64,000 bases of DNA from Agelas oroides (Eukaryota > Porifera > Demospongiae > Agelasida > Agelasidae). The stretch lies in NCBI GenBank assembly GCA_949130485.1, contig OX422205.1, forward strand, positions 4,074,415-4,138,414, in the 5' to 3' direction. A program made the translations under genes and the position numbers. Positions 1 through 12,184 of this stretch are shown here, in pieces (positions within the stretch are counted from its first letter, which is position 1; each line of letters starts with the position of its first letter). The notes below the pieces were generated by a model that saw only the letters and a list, made by a program, of their open reading frames with translations, made no database searches and was not told where the DNA came from.

Positions 1-683
1 GATCTGCATGGTAAACAACATTTCAGTTAACAAGTTAGGAGGATCTAAATTCTAATATACTCAAAGATAGCTGCTTGCTTGTAGCTGAACAGGCAGTTGG
101 ACTATAAATACTGTGAAGGAACTTTTGAGCTGCCAACCCTCACTCCTTAATATTCATCTCATCTTTATGCAACCACCATTTACTGTACATGCATGCACAA
201 TATATTGGAAGTTCCACTAGGGTGGGAGGCAGTGACCTCTGTCTTGCCGCACCCTCCCCATCGAACATGCCAGCTTGGTATCCGCTTCGGCTGGATCCCT
301 GGCAGCTCAGCCTTAAGTACTCGAACTCAGCCACTGAGTTGCCAAGTGACTCGGTAGCTCAGTTGGTTAGAGCATGGCAGGCCAGGTCGCAGGTTCGAGT
401 CCCTCTCTGCATGAGTCACTGTCTTTTTCCCCCTCTTTATTTCTCGTCTTTATTCCTCACCTTTCTCTCTGACTTTGACTTAGGTTAAGGTCTGACTGTC
501 AGGTCTGGAGCAAAAAATCTGAGCCTTCATGCACCTCGCACTTCGCGCTTGCCGCACACACCCCCCATCTCATAAAAACACCCTATTTCACACATATCAT
601 GAATACATGAACTGTATCCTTGAAACTTTCTTGGGAGTACAATGCACTAATGATTTTAGTGAACTGACCATCAGGCATTCAAC
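1..683. other. 3' flank of the KH gene
   Basis: Apart from the tRNA relic I see no gene here. Two AATAAA signals on the minus strand (complements at 436-441 and 449-454) lie about 230-250 bp beyond the KH-gene stop and are plausible polyadenylation signals for it. Confidence 0.4.
347..418 (+). pseudogene. tRNA relic or tRNA-derived SINE head with collapsed anticodon arm
   Basis: The ends pair as a perfect 7-bp acceptor stem (347-353 with 412-418). The D arm is intact (GCTC at 357-360, GAGC at 370-373), with an A box around 356-367 and a B box GGTTCGAGTCC at 392-402. Only about 15 nt lie between the D and T arms, so the anticodon loop is missing. About 5-6 extra bases sit between the T loop and the acceptor strand. 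A functional tRNA is therefore unlikely; a tRNA pseudogene or SINE head is likely. A T run follows at 423. Confidence 0.65.
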
Positions 684-3245
<2,562 letters not shown>

Positions 3246-3766
3246 CTGGGGACAGAGCAACTACGACCTGCAGAAGGACATACGATAAGGCTAAAGAAAT
3301 ATATACTCGTTCACATAATTATAGTAATAATGATACCCCTATAATGAATTACTTAGTTAACAAGGAGATTCCAATAGCAAAGTTAAGTAAGTTACAAGGG
3401 ATTCCCTAGGAGCAACGGCTTTATCCCTTCCCTAAGAACACAAATGTAAATCTTCTCAATCTACATTTAGAAACAGTTTAATACCAGATAATACTTGGCC
3501 ATGCAACAACAATCCAGCTTCAAAATACGTCACTTCAGACTGAAACTCACTGTGAAAGATACTGTTCAGTCCAATGAAGGTCGTTTACTTATATCTCCCG
3601 TACTAGGCTTTGATTTAATCAAAAATGCCATTCTGTGATATTTCTGGACAAAGTTGTGCAATCAGAAACCTGATGCCGCAGGTGATTGGGCTTTAGTCGC
3701 AGGCCAGATACCGTTCCGCAAAACGGGGCTTGGCCCGGGCGTCCCACCCACAGTGTGTTTTCCTAC

Positions 3767-3899
3767 CTTTACAAGCGCAAACCACAGCAGGTAGCCGTCT
3801 GACGTACTTGTGAAGAAGACTGAATGTGCCCCTGAATTCGTTTACAAGACACTGTAGCCCACCTCTCCATCGCTTGTGGTGGTAGGGGCACTCAACCAT
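3767..3899 (-). CDS. Possible first exon of the KH gene
   Basis: An ATG at 3899 opens a basic, cysteine-containing reading frame (MVECPYHHKRWRGG, later LHKYVRRL). It ends at a GTAGGA donor at 3766 after 44 codons plus one base. It lies upstream of the KH exons on the same strand, but its phase does not join the 3061-3245 exon directly, so an intermediate exon would be needed. The same reading frame is kept in a second copy at 6241-6350, which argues that it is or was coding. Confidence 0.4.
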
Positions 3900-4325
3900 A
3901 GTGAGTGCGTGTCATCAAGGATACTTGATTACTTACGTCAGTAAATCAAGTGTATCCATGAGTGTTAACCTTGGATCCGCTTACTACTATTTATAGCTGC
4001 TGTACGCTAAAAATAGACAATGCGCATGATGACATTATTACAAGGCAGTACAGTATAGTGTAAGCATTATTAATTAAAATGGCGGTAGTGCAATGTTGCA
4101 TAACATACTGCCGCGTGTACATATGGTCTTATATAAATGATTAACTATTTCGTGAAGCAGTTTAATAGCTACTGGGCCAGCTTTGCAGGCAAACTACATA
4201 TAACTAAACTAAAAACATCAAAGACAGATCCTACTAACAATAGTACTAAGTAGCTTACTAAATAGCTTTTCAAGGGTTGTTTTAGAGTTTTAAAACAACT
4301 GAAAAGACAATAATTTAAAACCTCC
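3786..4325 (-). repeat. Duplicated exon-plus-promoter block, copy 1
   Basis: It matches 6241-6710 in the same order. Shared parts are the MVEC exon, a TATTTATAG...CTAAAAATAGACAATGCG stretch just upstream, and an AT-rich end containing CTTTTCAAGGGTT and AACATCAAAGACA. Several indels separate the copies. The TATTTATAG box lies upstream of the ATG and could act as a TATA box. Confidence 0.75.
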
Positions 4326-4329
4326 CAAT

Positions 4330-5015
4330 ACCAACTCATGGTTGAGGATACGTATATCTACTGGAAATCTGTGTCAGCCACTGCAACCGTATGTGACAAT
4401 TGGAATAAGGGAGGAAAGTCACACTCATGATGGGACTGATGGCTCTGTACATTTGAAGAGAACTGAACTACACATTGAATTTCATTATTATAGCAGCACA
4501 ATATGTACAGTTTGTGCACAATCGATATAGCACTTCACTTCTGCTTGATGGCACAAGTATAGCTTAAATTTTTTTGCAAGTCTTTTTGTTGGCAACAATT
4601 TGGTATTGTGACAGTATAGAATAGCAATTTTGTTCGTTTCTCTCTTTACTGGGTCTGAGTACAAGACTGAGTCCGTACTAGCTCATACCCATGCATCAGC
4701 CATTTTCCCCCTCCAAAACATGGATATGAGGCCATGAAACCAGGCAGCTGGAAAATCAGGAAACGGGACGGGAATGGGAACATTGCCCATGTACACATGC
4801 CTGTATATGTATTTTGTGACTTACGAGTACTGATCAAGACATCAATACATATATTTTGTTTGTGCACTTATTAGGAAGAAGGGACTTTCCCAGCCACACC
4901 CACATCTTGGGTTGTGATCTCGGCAGGTACTAAAGAAACATGGGTTGCTGCCTTTCCAGAGCACATCATGAGTCACCCAAAACCGGGAGAGCCAAGTCAA
5001 AGAGAAAGTTGGCCC
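4330..5015. other. Non-coding stretch
   Basis: I see no convincing exon, RNA or element here. Short open frames lack splice context and biased codon use. Confidence 0.4.
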
Positions 5016-5019
5016 TATG

Positions 5020-6240
5020 TCTTTCTACTAGTTGCCTGTGTTTTTGTAAATGTGTTGGTTTTGCAACTGGAAGACCTGAATTGTAATGACATCTTTGTAT
5101 ATGAGAATCTCATCCAGTGAAAACTCTGTGTGTTAAAAGTGTTATTCATATGTGCACAAGTGGAACTTGGTTTATGACAGGAAAAGCAGGGACAACAGTT
5201 ACTTAAACCAAGGATGTTTCAACTTCAATGCCAGACTACTCTGCTCAAGCTGGACTTTCAACAATAAACTATTCTTCTACAAATCTTAGTAATTACCATT
5301 GTGTTTTGTTATTCTGTTACTTGGTCTTCTTGTTTATATTTTTCCATGATTTAGCCTTGTTCTGAGGCCTTCTGACCATCCAGTTCTTGATCACTTACAG
5401 TACTGTAATTAAGTGATCAAAAACTGGACAGTGGACTGGAAACAATCAAAAACCGGTCTGTGGAAAGGCCTGGGAAGGAGGCTATTATCTGATTTTGTTT
5501 GCCTTATACCAAGATCCTCAATATAGAGGCCTCCTCTATTTCAACTATCAAACAACAGTTTCCCCCCAAAACATGTTCACCTGACAAGAATTGCCCTAAT
5601 GTGTTTGAGTTTAACCACCTAGCTATGAGCAGAGTGTTCAAGGGTGCATGGCCATTCTGAGCATGTTGTGGGCTTGACCTTAGGCAGAGGCTTGCATGCC
5701 ATGGGTGTCAGTGTATATGTATTGTATTGTAGTACTGTAATGGCGAACCACTATTTTTGGCTACCACTGTAACTACTATATAGTCATAGTTTAACGTGTA
5801 TGTATGCATGTAGCTAGGTGCACATCAAACCATGCACTGGCATGCAGGCACACTGTGCATTGAATTGCAACATTCACTGAGGTGTTGTGCTCCCAGTGTA
5901 TATAGTTATACTGGTCATTAACTTTTAACAATCAGAGAACTATATAATGGTATATAACCAAGTGGATTATTCTACACTGCTTGATTTCTTATGTTGTGTC
6001 TCATAAAACCCTGTACATACATCTGCATGGGAGGAAACTGAAGTACAAGCAGCTGCAATTGTTAACTCAAGTATATACGGGAGAAAAAGGTCCATGTAGA
6101 GACTATAATTGTAAAACCAAAACAATTGTAAAGCTGGAGCTACAAAAACAGCTAGCTACATTCAGAATCTAAAGAAAAGAAAAGGAGGGAAAAAACTAAC
6201 TCACTATAAACAGCATAAAAGCATAGAACTTTATAGTTAT
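5020..6240 (-). pseudogene. Relic of the pmp-like gene 5' region, copy A
   Basis: This block is similar over its length to 18890-20040. Within it, 5570-5720 resembles the start of the intact pmp-like gene (24580-24740): ACCTGRCAAGAAT, then GACATGG...GAGCATGTTGT, GGGCTT and CAGAGGCTTGCAT follow in the same order. On the minus strand this is the signal-peptide exon followed by its upstream DNA. Reading frames are lost. A foldback MITE sits at 5352-5484. Confidence 0.7.
5352..5484. mobile_element. Foldback MITE, TAGCCTCGTTCCCAGGCC family
   Basis: Complementary ends (TTAGCCTTGTTCTGAGGCCTT and the complement of AAGGCCTGGGAAGGAGGCTA) surround a core containing GATCAAAAACTGGA and CAATCAAAAACCGG. 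It is a diverged family member. Confidence 0.75.
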
Positions 6241-6710
6241 GCCAGCCGTCTGACGTACTTGTGAAGAAGACTGAATGTGCCCCTGAATTCGTTTACAAGA
6301 CACTGTAGCCCACCTCTCCATCGCTTGTGGTGGTAGGGGTACTCAACCATAGTGAGTGTCAATGTCAAGAGTGTGTTTCGATACTATTTATAGCTGCTCT
6401 ATGCTAAAAATAGACAATGCGTATGACAACAATATTAGAGGGGTGTGTTTGGGTACATTTGTATAATGTGTCCGCACAAACAATCACTGAACCACATTCA
6501 TCTCCTAGGCTTCAGGGAGGTAGTGCAATATCACACAAGCTGGCCTTATGCTTGCAGGCAAACTACGTATAACTAACTAAAACATCAAAGACAAAATCAT
6601 ACTAACTTGTCCTATTGATAAGTAGCTTGGATCATAAATATATCGCTTTTCAAGGGTTTTAGAGTTTTAGAACAACTGAAAAGGCAAGTAGCTATCTAAA
6701 AACCAATTGC
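6241..6710 (-). pseudogene. Second copy of the MVEC exon and upstream region
   Basis: The copy keeps ATG at 6350 and about 36 codons nearly identical to 3790-3899 (one visible change, C to Y after MVE). Similarity stops abruptly at 6241, before the splice donor. At the break the sequence changes to the relic of the pmp-like gene 5' region. No downstream KH exons follow, so this is an orphan exon or a displaced alternative promoter. Confidence 0.6.
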
Positions 6711-6864
6711 AACTAAACTAATAGTAGCTTCATGGAGAGAATATTGAAGGCTATCTGCATAGTTTGAGACAATCATCATGTATAGGTTTGATGAGGTTCC
6801 AGACTTCCAATGGTAGCTAGTCTTCTTTAGTTTCATTCCCAGGCCTTCCCACCATCCACTTGAA

Positions 6865-6951
6865 GGCCTCGTTCCCAGGCCTTCCCCCTCCGTTTTTGCA
6901 TACTGCAAGCAATCAAAAACTAGATGGTGGGAAGGTCTGGGCACGAGGCTA
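6865..6951. mobile_element. Foldback MITE, same family
   Basis: GGCCTCGTTCCCAGGCCTTCC pairs with GGAAGGTCTGGGCACGAGGC. The core has TTTTTGCATACTGCAAGCAATCAAAAACT. A half-copy (TTCCCAGGCCTTCCCACCATCC) abuts it on the left at about 6835. Confidence 0.8.
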
Positions 6952-6959
6952 GTCAATCA

Positions 6960-7309
6960 ATGTTTTAATCTCGTACTATTCTTAGCAAAAACGTGGCACC
7001 TATTATTCTCAAATTATTCCGGAATAATTTGCCAAGGCCTGCCTTGAAACTCCTTAGAAGATAAGCTTGTTATATTCATCCCAAGCCGCCTTCTAGTAGA
7101 TCTAGCTATATCTGTTAGGTAATTTTTACCCACACCCATAATATGCCTTGTGAAGGGCTTGTCACTTGGAGAAGGTTCTATAGCCACAAACACCAGCCCT
7201 GTAGTCCACTCTAGGTATTACTAGTGATTCATATATTGTATTGAAAAAATCTTGCACTATTCGCTAGGTCAATGCTTAGACATAGCTATCTGCACAGCAA
7301 AAACAATGG
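6960..7309. other. Non-coding stretch
   Basis: AT-rich sequence with no gene or element that I can support. Confidence 0.4.
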
Positions 7310-7500
7310 TATGAAGTTCATACCAAAATAGGTATGATTTCGCTTTTTACACTGAGCATACCAAAAACGGTATGAATTTCATACCAAAAATGGTATGAAT
7401 TTCATACCAAAAACGGTATTAATATCATACCAAAGCGGTATGAATATCATACCAAAACAGTATGAATTTCATACCAAAAAGGGTATGATCATCACACGAG
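7310..7500. repeat. Tandem palindromic repeat GGTATGAATTTCATACC
   Basis: About eight imperfect copies of a roughly 23-bp unit, GGTATGAATTTCATACCAAA. Each contains an inverted repeat GGTATG/CATACC around a 5-bp AT-rich centre. The dyads sit on a regular pitch, as in an array of binding sites. Copies decay toward 7535. Confidence 0.85.
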
Positions 7501-7889
7501 TAGATAGTATGATTTTCATCCATGAATTGGTATGATTGTCATGCTGCTTATAGCAGTATAATCTATGCATTGTACATTCAGCTTGTCCTCGCTGTTGAAT
7601 GACATTACTGTGGCAAAACAGATTATAATGCACACAAGGAAATGCACTGACAGCAAAAGCAAGTATAAACCTTAGTCTACTTAGTTCAAGTATAAAGTCA
7701 CTTGTTGCTTTTGTACTTTCTGCAGCATAGATATCTGCATCTGTGGGGAAACAAGACAGTAGTATATATCATTGGGCAGAAATAAAAGGGAAAGTGCATG
7801 TATGGGCTCTGGGAAAGGAGAGAGTAGGGTACAGTGGAGAAACAAAACACAAGTTTATGTGTGTGTATAAGTATACATGTGCATGCCGT

Positions 7890-8720
7890 ACCTGTACTTC
7901 TTCACTTTGTTATTGTTCTGTGTCTGTGTGTGTGTGCAGAGGAGGGAAGAGAGAAAACGAGGAAGGAACATCTACCTCTAATCCTTTGTTGGGCTCACTT
8001 TCCATGTTTTACTCTGAACGTGGGAGTAATAGGAAAGGAAGAGGTTATCATTGTAGATTGTACCCAGGCTGGCTACCCAGTGTATATCTACGAGGGGTAA
8101 GAATATCATGCAAAGAATGTGGGTACAGTTATGGGACAGAAAGGACAAGGGTGCACTATGAGAGAGAAAGAACTGTACCTCTAATTCTTTACTTGGCTTT
8201 TGTTCTGTGATAGACCCTGGATGTAAAAGTGGTGAGGAAGAATGTAAGGAGCAAATATTCACTGTGGCAATACATCAGGCTGGCTTCTGTCTACCTTTGT
8301 GTGTACGTGCGTGGGGAGAGAGCAATATCAAAGAGGGAGGAAGTGTACTATGAAACAGAAAGAATGTGGAATTGGAGTATGGGACAGAAAGAAGAATGAG
8401 GTTACACTATGCGACAGAAAAATGAGGGTGCAGTACGAGACAAAAGGGAACTGTACTTTTAATTCTTCACTGGCTCGTGTTCTTCGATATAGACTCGACA
8501 GAAAAGTTGCGGGTACACTGTCAGACAGAAAGATAGGAGGTGTACTTATGTTTGTATGTATGTGTGTTAAAGTGTACTGTACCTGCTTTGCTCTTGTTCT
8601 GTGATGCACAGTCTGAGTGTCGTAATGAGGAAGAATGACAGGATGAATTCATACGTCATAATTTGTAACAATATCCCAGGCTCACCTCCATCTATATGTA
8701 CGAGGAGGGAGATGACATCA
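7890..8720. repeat. Degenerate long tandem repeat
   Basis: Recurring blocks include CTGTACYTCTAATTCTTYACTTGGCT followed by TTGTTCTGTG, then GGAAGAATG, then CAGGCTGGCT...ATCTACGAGG, interspersed with GGGACAGAAAGAA...GGTGYACTATG. They recur roughly every 200-260 bp, in three to four diverged units. Open frames in both strands here appear to be repeat by-products. Confidence 0.55.
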
Positions 8721-8982
8721 GAAGTCCAGCACCATATGTATTGAAACAGAAATCAAAATCCACACCATGATAGAGCGTTTTTAAGAGCTTCATGTACAGC
8801 ATATGAGAATGTCACAGGGCTACAAGTGACTGTATACTATTCTGACATATTTCCCAGCTTTCTACGTACTAGCAAGATAAATTTTGCGAGAAACACTGCT
8901 CACCGTTGTCCTGTTCAGACCGAGTTCCGTGGCACACCTCCTTCCTTCACTCGCGCTTCATTTTCAAAAGTATCACACTTCG

Positions 8983-9050
8983 TAGTCTCGTGCCCAGCCG
9001 GAAATAACCTACGGACTTTCCGTAGGTATATCCGGCTGGTCACGAGACTA
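8983..9050. mobile_element. Short foldback MITE with 9-bp target duplication
   Basis: TAGTCTCGTGCCCAGCCGG pairs with CCGGCTGGTCACGAGACTA around CCTACGGA/TCCGTAGG. It is flanked by the direct repeat CACACTTCG (8974-8982 and 9051-9059). Confidence 0.9.
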
Positions 9051-9427
9051 CACACTTCGAGCGCGAGCGCGCTCAAGGTCAAAGTTCAAACAATTGCGCA
9101 CGCGCACCACGCACGAATAGGTGGAGCTGACTTGTTGGGGACCGTCCCATGCACTGACAGTGGTAGTAACCCAGAACTTATGGCTCGGCACAGAGTTTAC
9201 CAATGCATGACAGAATGATCAAATGATGACATGAACTGAACATACAAAAACAAAAACACTGCTGTCAACAACTAAATAGACTCAGTCCAATATCTCCATA
9301 ACGACAGCAACTTCAGTCTTCCACAGACAACACCCAGGTTGTCTACCTTTGCCCATTTGGTCCTGTAAGGAGAAACAGTAAAGATGAATAAATAGATTAA
9401 AAATTAGACACGGTAGGAACCATAGGA

Positions 9428-11871
9428 ATGGAACGGAAAAATGCAGTTTACACCCAACCGAATATCATTTCGATAGTCAATCGCCTTAGCTTTTTCAAAC
9501 CTATGAGTACAAGACTACTTCAAACAGGACAAACTAGGTATCAATCAACTCCACTCTACCTGTACATTCATAATATCAAATTGGTTTGTATGTCTGGTAC
9601 ACTGTGTGCTGGACTGGAACGGGAAATTGTAGTTTACACCCAACCGAATATCAACTTGATGCTCAATCGCCTTAGCTTTTTCAAACCTACGAGACCAAAA
9701 CTACTTCAAACAGGACAAACTAGGTATCAATCAACTCCACTCTACCTGTACATTCATAATATCAAATTGGTTTGTAAGTCTGGTACACTGTGTGCTGGAC
9801 TGGAACTGGAAATTGTAGTTTACACCCAACCGAATATCAACTCGATGCTCAATCGCCTTAGCTTTTTCAAACCTACGAGACCAAAACTACTTCAAACAGG
9901 ACAAACTAGGTATCAATCAACTCCACTCTACCTGTACATTCATAATATCAAATTGGTTTGTAACTCTGGCACACTGTGTGCTGGACTGGAACGGGAAATT
10001 GTAGTTTACACCCAACCGAATATCAACTCGATGCTCAATCGCCTTAGCTTTTTCAAACCTACGAGACCAAAACTACTTCAAACAGGACAAACTAGGTATC
10101 AATCAACTCCACTCTACCTGTACATTCATAATATCAAATTGGTTTGTAAGTCTGGTACACTGTGTGCTGGACTGGAACGGGAAATTGTAGTTTACACCCA
10201 ACCGAATATCAACTCGATGCTCAATCGCCTTAGCTTTTTCAAACCTACGAGACCAAAACTACTTCAAACAGGACAAACTAGGTATCAATCAACTCCACTC
10301 TACCTGTACATTCATAATATCAAATTGGTTTGTAGGTCTGGCACACTGTGTGCTGGACTGGAACTGGAAATTGTAGTTTACACCCAACCGAATATCACTC
10401 GATGCTCAATCGCCTTAGCTTTTTCAAACCTATGAGACCAAAACTACTTCAAACAGGACAAACTAGGTATCAATCAACTCCACTCTACCTGTACATTCAT
10501 AATATCAAATTGGTTTGTAAGTCTGGCACACTGTGTGCTGGACTGGAACGGGAAATTGTAGTTTACACCCAACTGAATATCAACTCGATGCTCAATTGCC
10601 TTAGCTTTTTCAAACCTATGAGACCAAAACTACTTCAAATAGGACAAACTAGGTATCAATCAACTCCACTCTACCTGTACATTCATGATATCAAATTGGT
10701 TTGTAAGTCTGGTACACTGTGTGCTGGACTGGAACGGGAAATTGTAGTTTACACCCAACCGAATATCAACTCGATGCTCAATTGCCTTAGCTTTTTCAAA
10801 CCTACGAGACCAAAACTACTTCAAATAGCACAAACTAGGTATCAATCAACTCCACTCTACCTGTACATTCATAATATCAAATTGGTTTGTAACTCTGGTA
10901 CACTGTGTGCTGGACTGGAACTGGAAATTGTAGTTTACACCCAACCGAATATCAACTCGATGCTCAATCGCCTTAGCTTTTTCAAACCTATGAGACCAAA
11001 ACTACTTCAAACAGGACAAACTAGGTATCAATCAACTCCACTCTACCTGTACATTCATAATATCAAATTGGTTTGTAAGTCTGGCACACTGTGTGCTGGA
11101 CTGGAACGGGAAATTGTAGTTTACACCCAACCGAATATCAACTCGATGCTCAATCGCCTTAGCTTTTTCAAACCTACGAGACCAAAACTACTTCAAACAG
11201 GACAAACTAGGTATCAATCAACTCCACTCTACCTGTACATTCATAATATCAAATTGGTTTGTAGGTCTGGCACACTGTGTGCTGGACTGGAACTGGAAAT
11301 TGTAGTTTACACCCAACCGAATATCAACTCGATGCTCAATCGCCTTAGCTTTTTCAAACCTATGAGACCAAAACTACTTCAAACAGGACAAACTAGGTAT
11401 CAATCAACTCCACTCTACCTGTACATTCATAATATCAAATTGGTTTGTAAGTCTGGCACACTGTGTGCTGGACTGGAACGGGAAATTGTAGTTTACACCC
11501 AACTGAATATCAACTCGATGCTCAATTGCCTTAGCTTTTTCAAACCTATGAGACCAAAACTACTTCAAATAGGACAAACTAGGTATCAATCAACTCCACT
11601 CTACCTGTACATTCATAATATCAAATTGGTTTGTAAGTCTGGCACACTGTGTGCTGGACTGGAACGGGAAATTGTAGTTTACACCCAACCGAATATCAAC
11701 TCGATGCTCAATTGCCTTAGCTTTTTCAAACCTACGAGACCAAAACTACTTCAAATAGCACAAACTAGGTATCAATCAACTCCACTCTACCTGTACATTC
11801 ATAATATCAAATTGGTTTGTAAGTCTGGTACACTGTGTGCTGGACTGGAACGGGAAATTGTAGTTTACACC
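9428..11871. repeat. 186-bp satellite, about 13 units, with higher-order structure
   Basis: The marker GGACTGGAAC recurs at 9611, 9797, 9983, 10169, 10355, 10540, 10726, 10912, 11098, 11284, 11470, 11656 and 11842. Spacing is 186 bp except one 185-bp step. Variant bases (AACTGAATATC, CAATTGCC, AAATAGGACA/AAATAGCACA) repeat with a five-unit period: the series from 10169 is repeated from 11098. The unit is 62 codons and one frame stays open (motif STPLYLYIHNIKLVC), broken only by the single-base loss near 10396. I favour satellite DNA, because nucleotide identity is very high and there is no sign of codon-level constraint. Confidence 0.95.
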
Positions 11872-12184
11872 CAATGGCACTTCATGTATAGTGATATTCA
11901 AAAGAAGATACCTGCTTCAGGCCTAACAAATACACTTCAAGCGTAGAATCTTCCGTTTCAATGTGAGTTGAATCAGAACACATTGGGAGTTAGCAAATGA
12001 TCATGACTACAGAGAGACCCAGTGTTGCAATGGGGTGGCTGCAGACATTATTATGAATTTAGTGGGGGGGGAAAGTGCGTAACTGTGGCTATGGCAACAT
12101 TATTATTCACAGCTTTTGGAATCTCACTCTGGTTCACCCACAAACAATTCTGTAAAGAAGTAATTTGTGGTGCATATTGCAGTG

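Noticed and set aside
7310-7500. CRISPR-like array
   Set aside because: The genome is eukaryotic, the units are contiguous palindromes without unique spacers, and no cas genes exist.
9428-11946. Two long open frames (335 and 532 codons) as repeat-protein genes
   Set aside because: They are by-products of a 186-bp unit (a multiple of three). The frame switches at a one-base loss, there is no signal of codon-level constraint, and the product has no recognisable domain. Annotated as a satellite.
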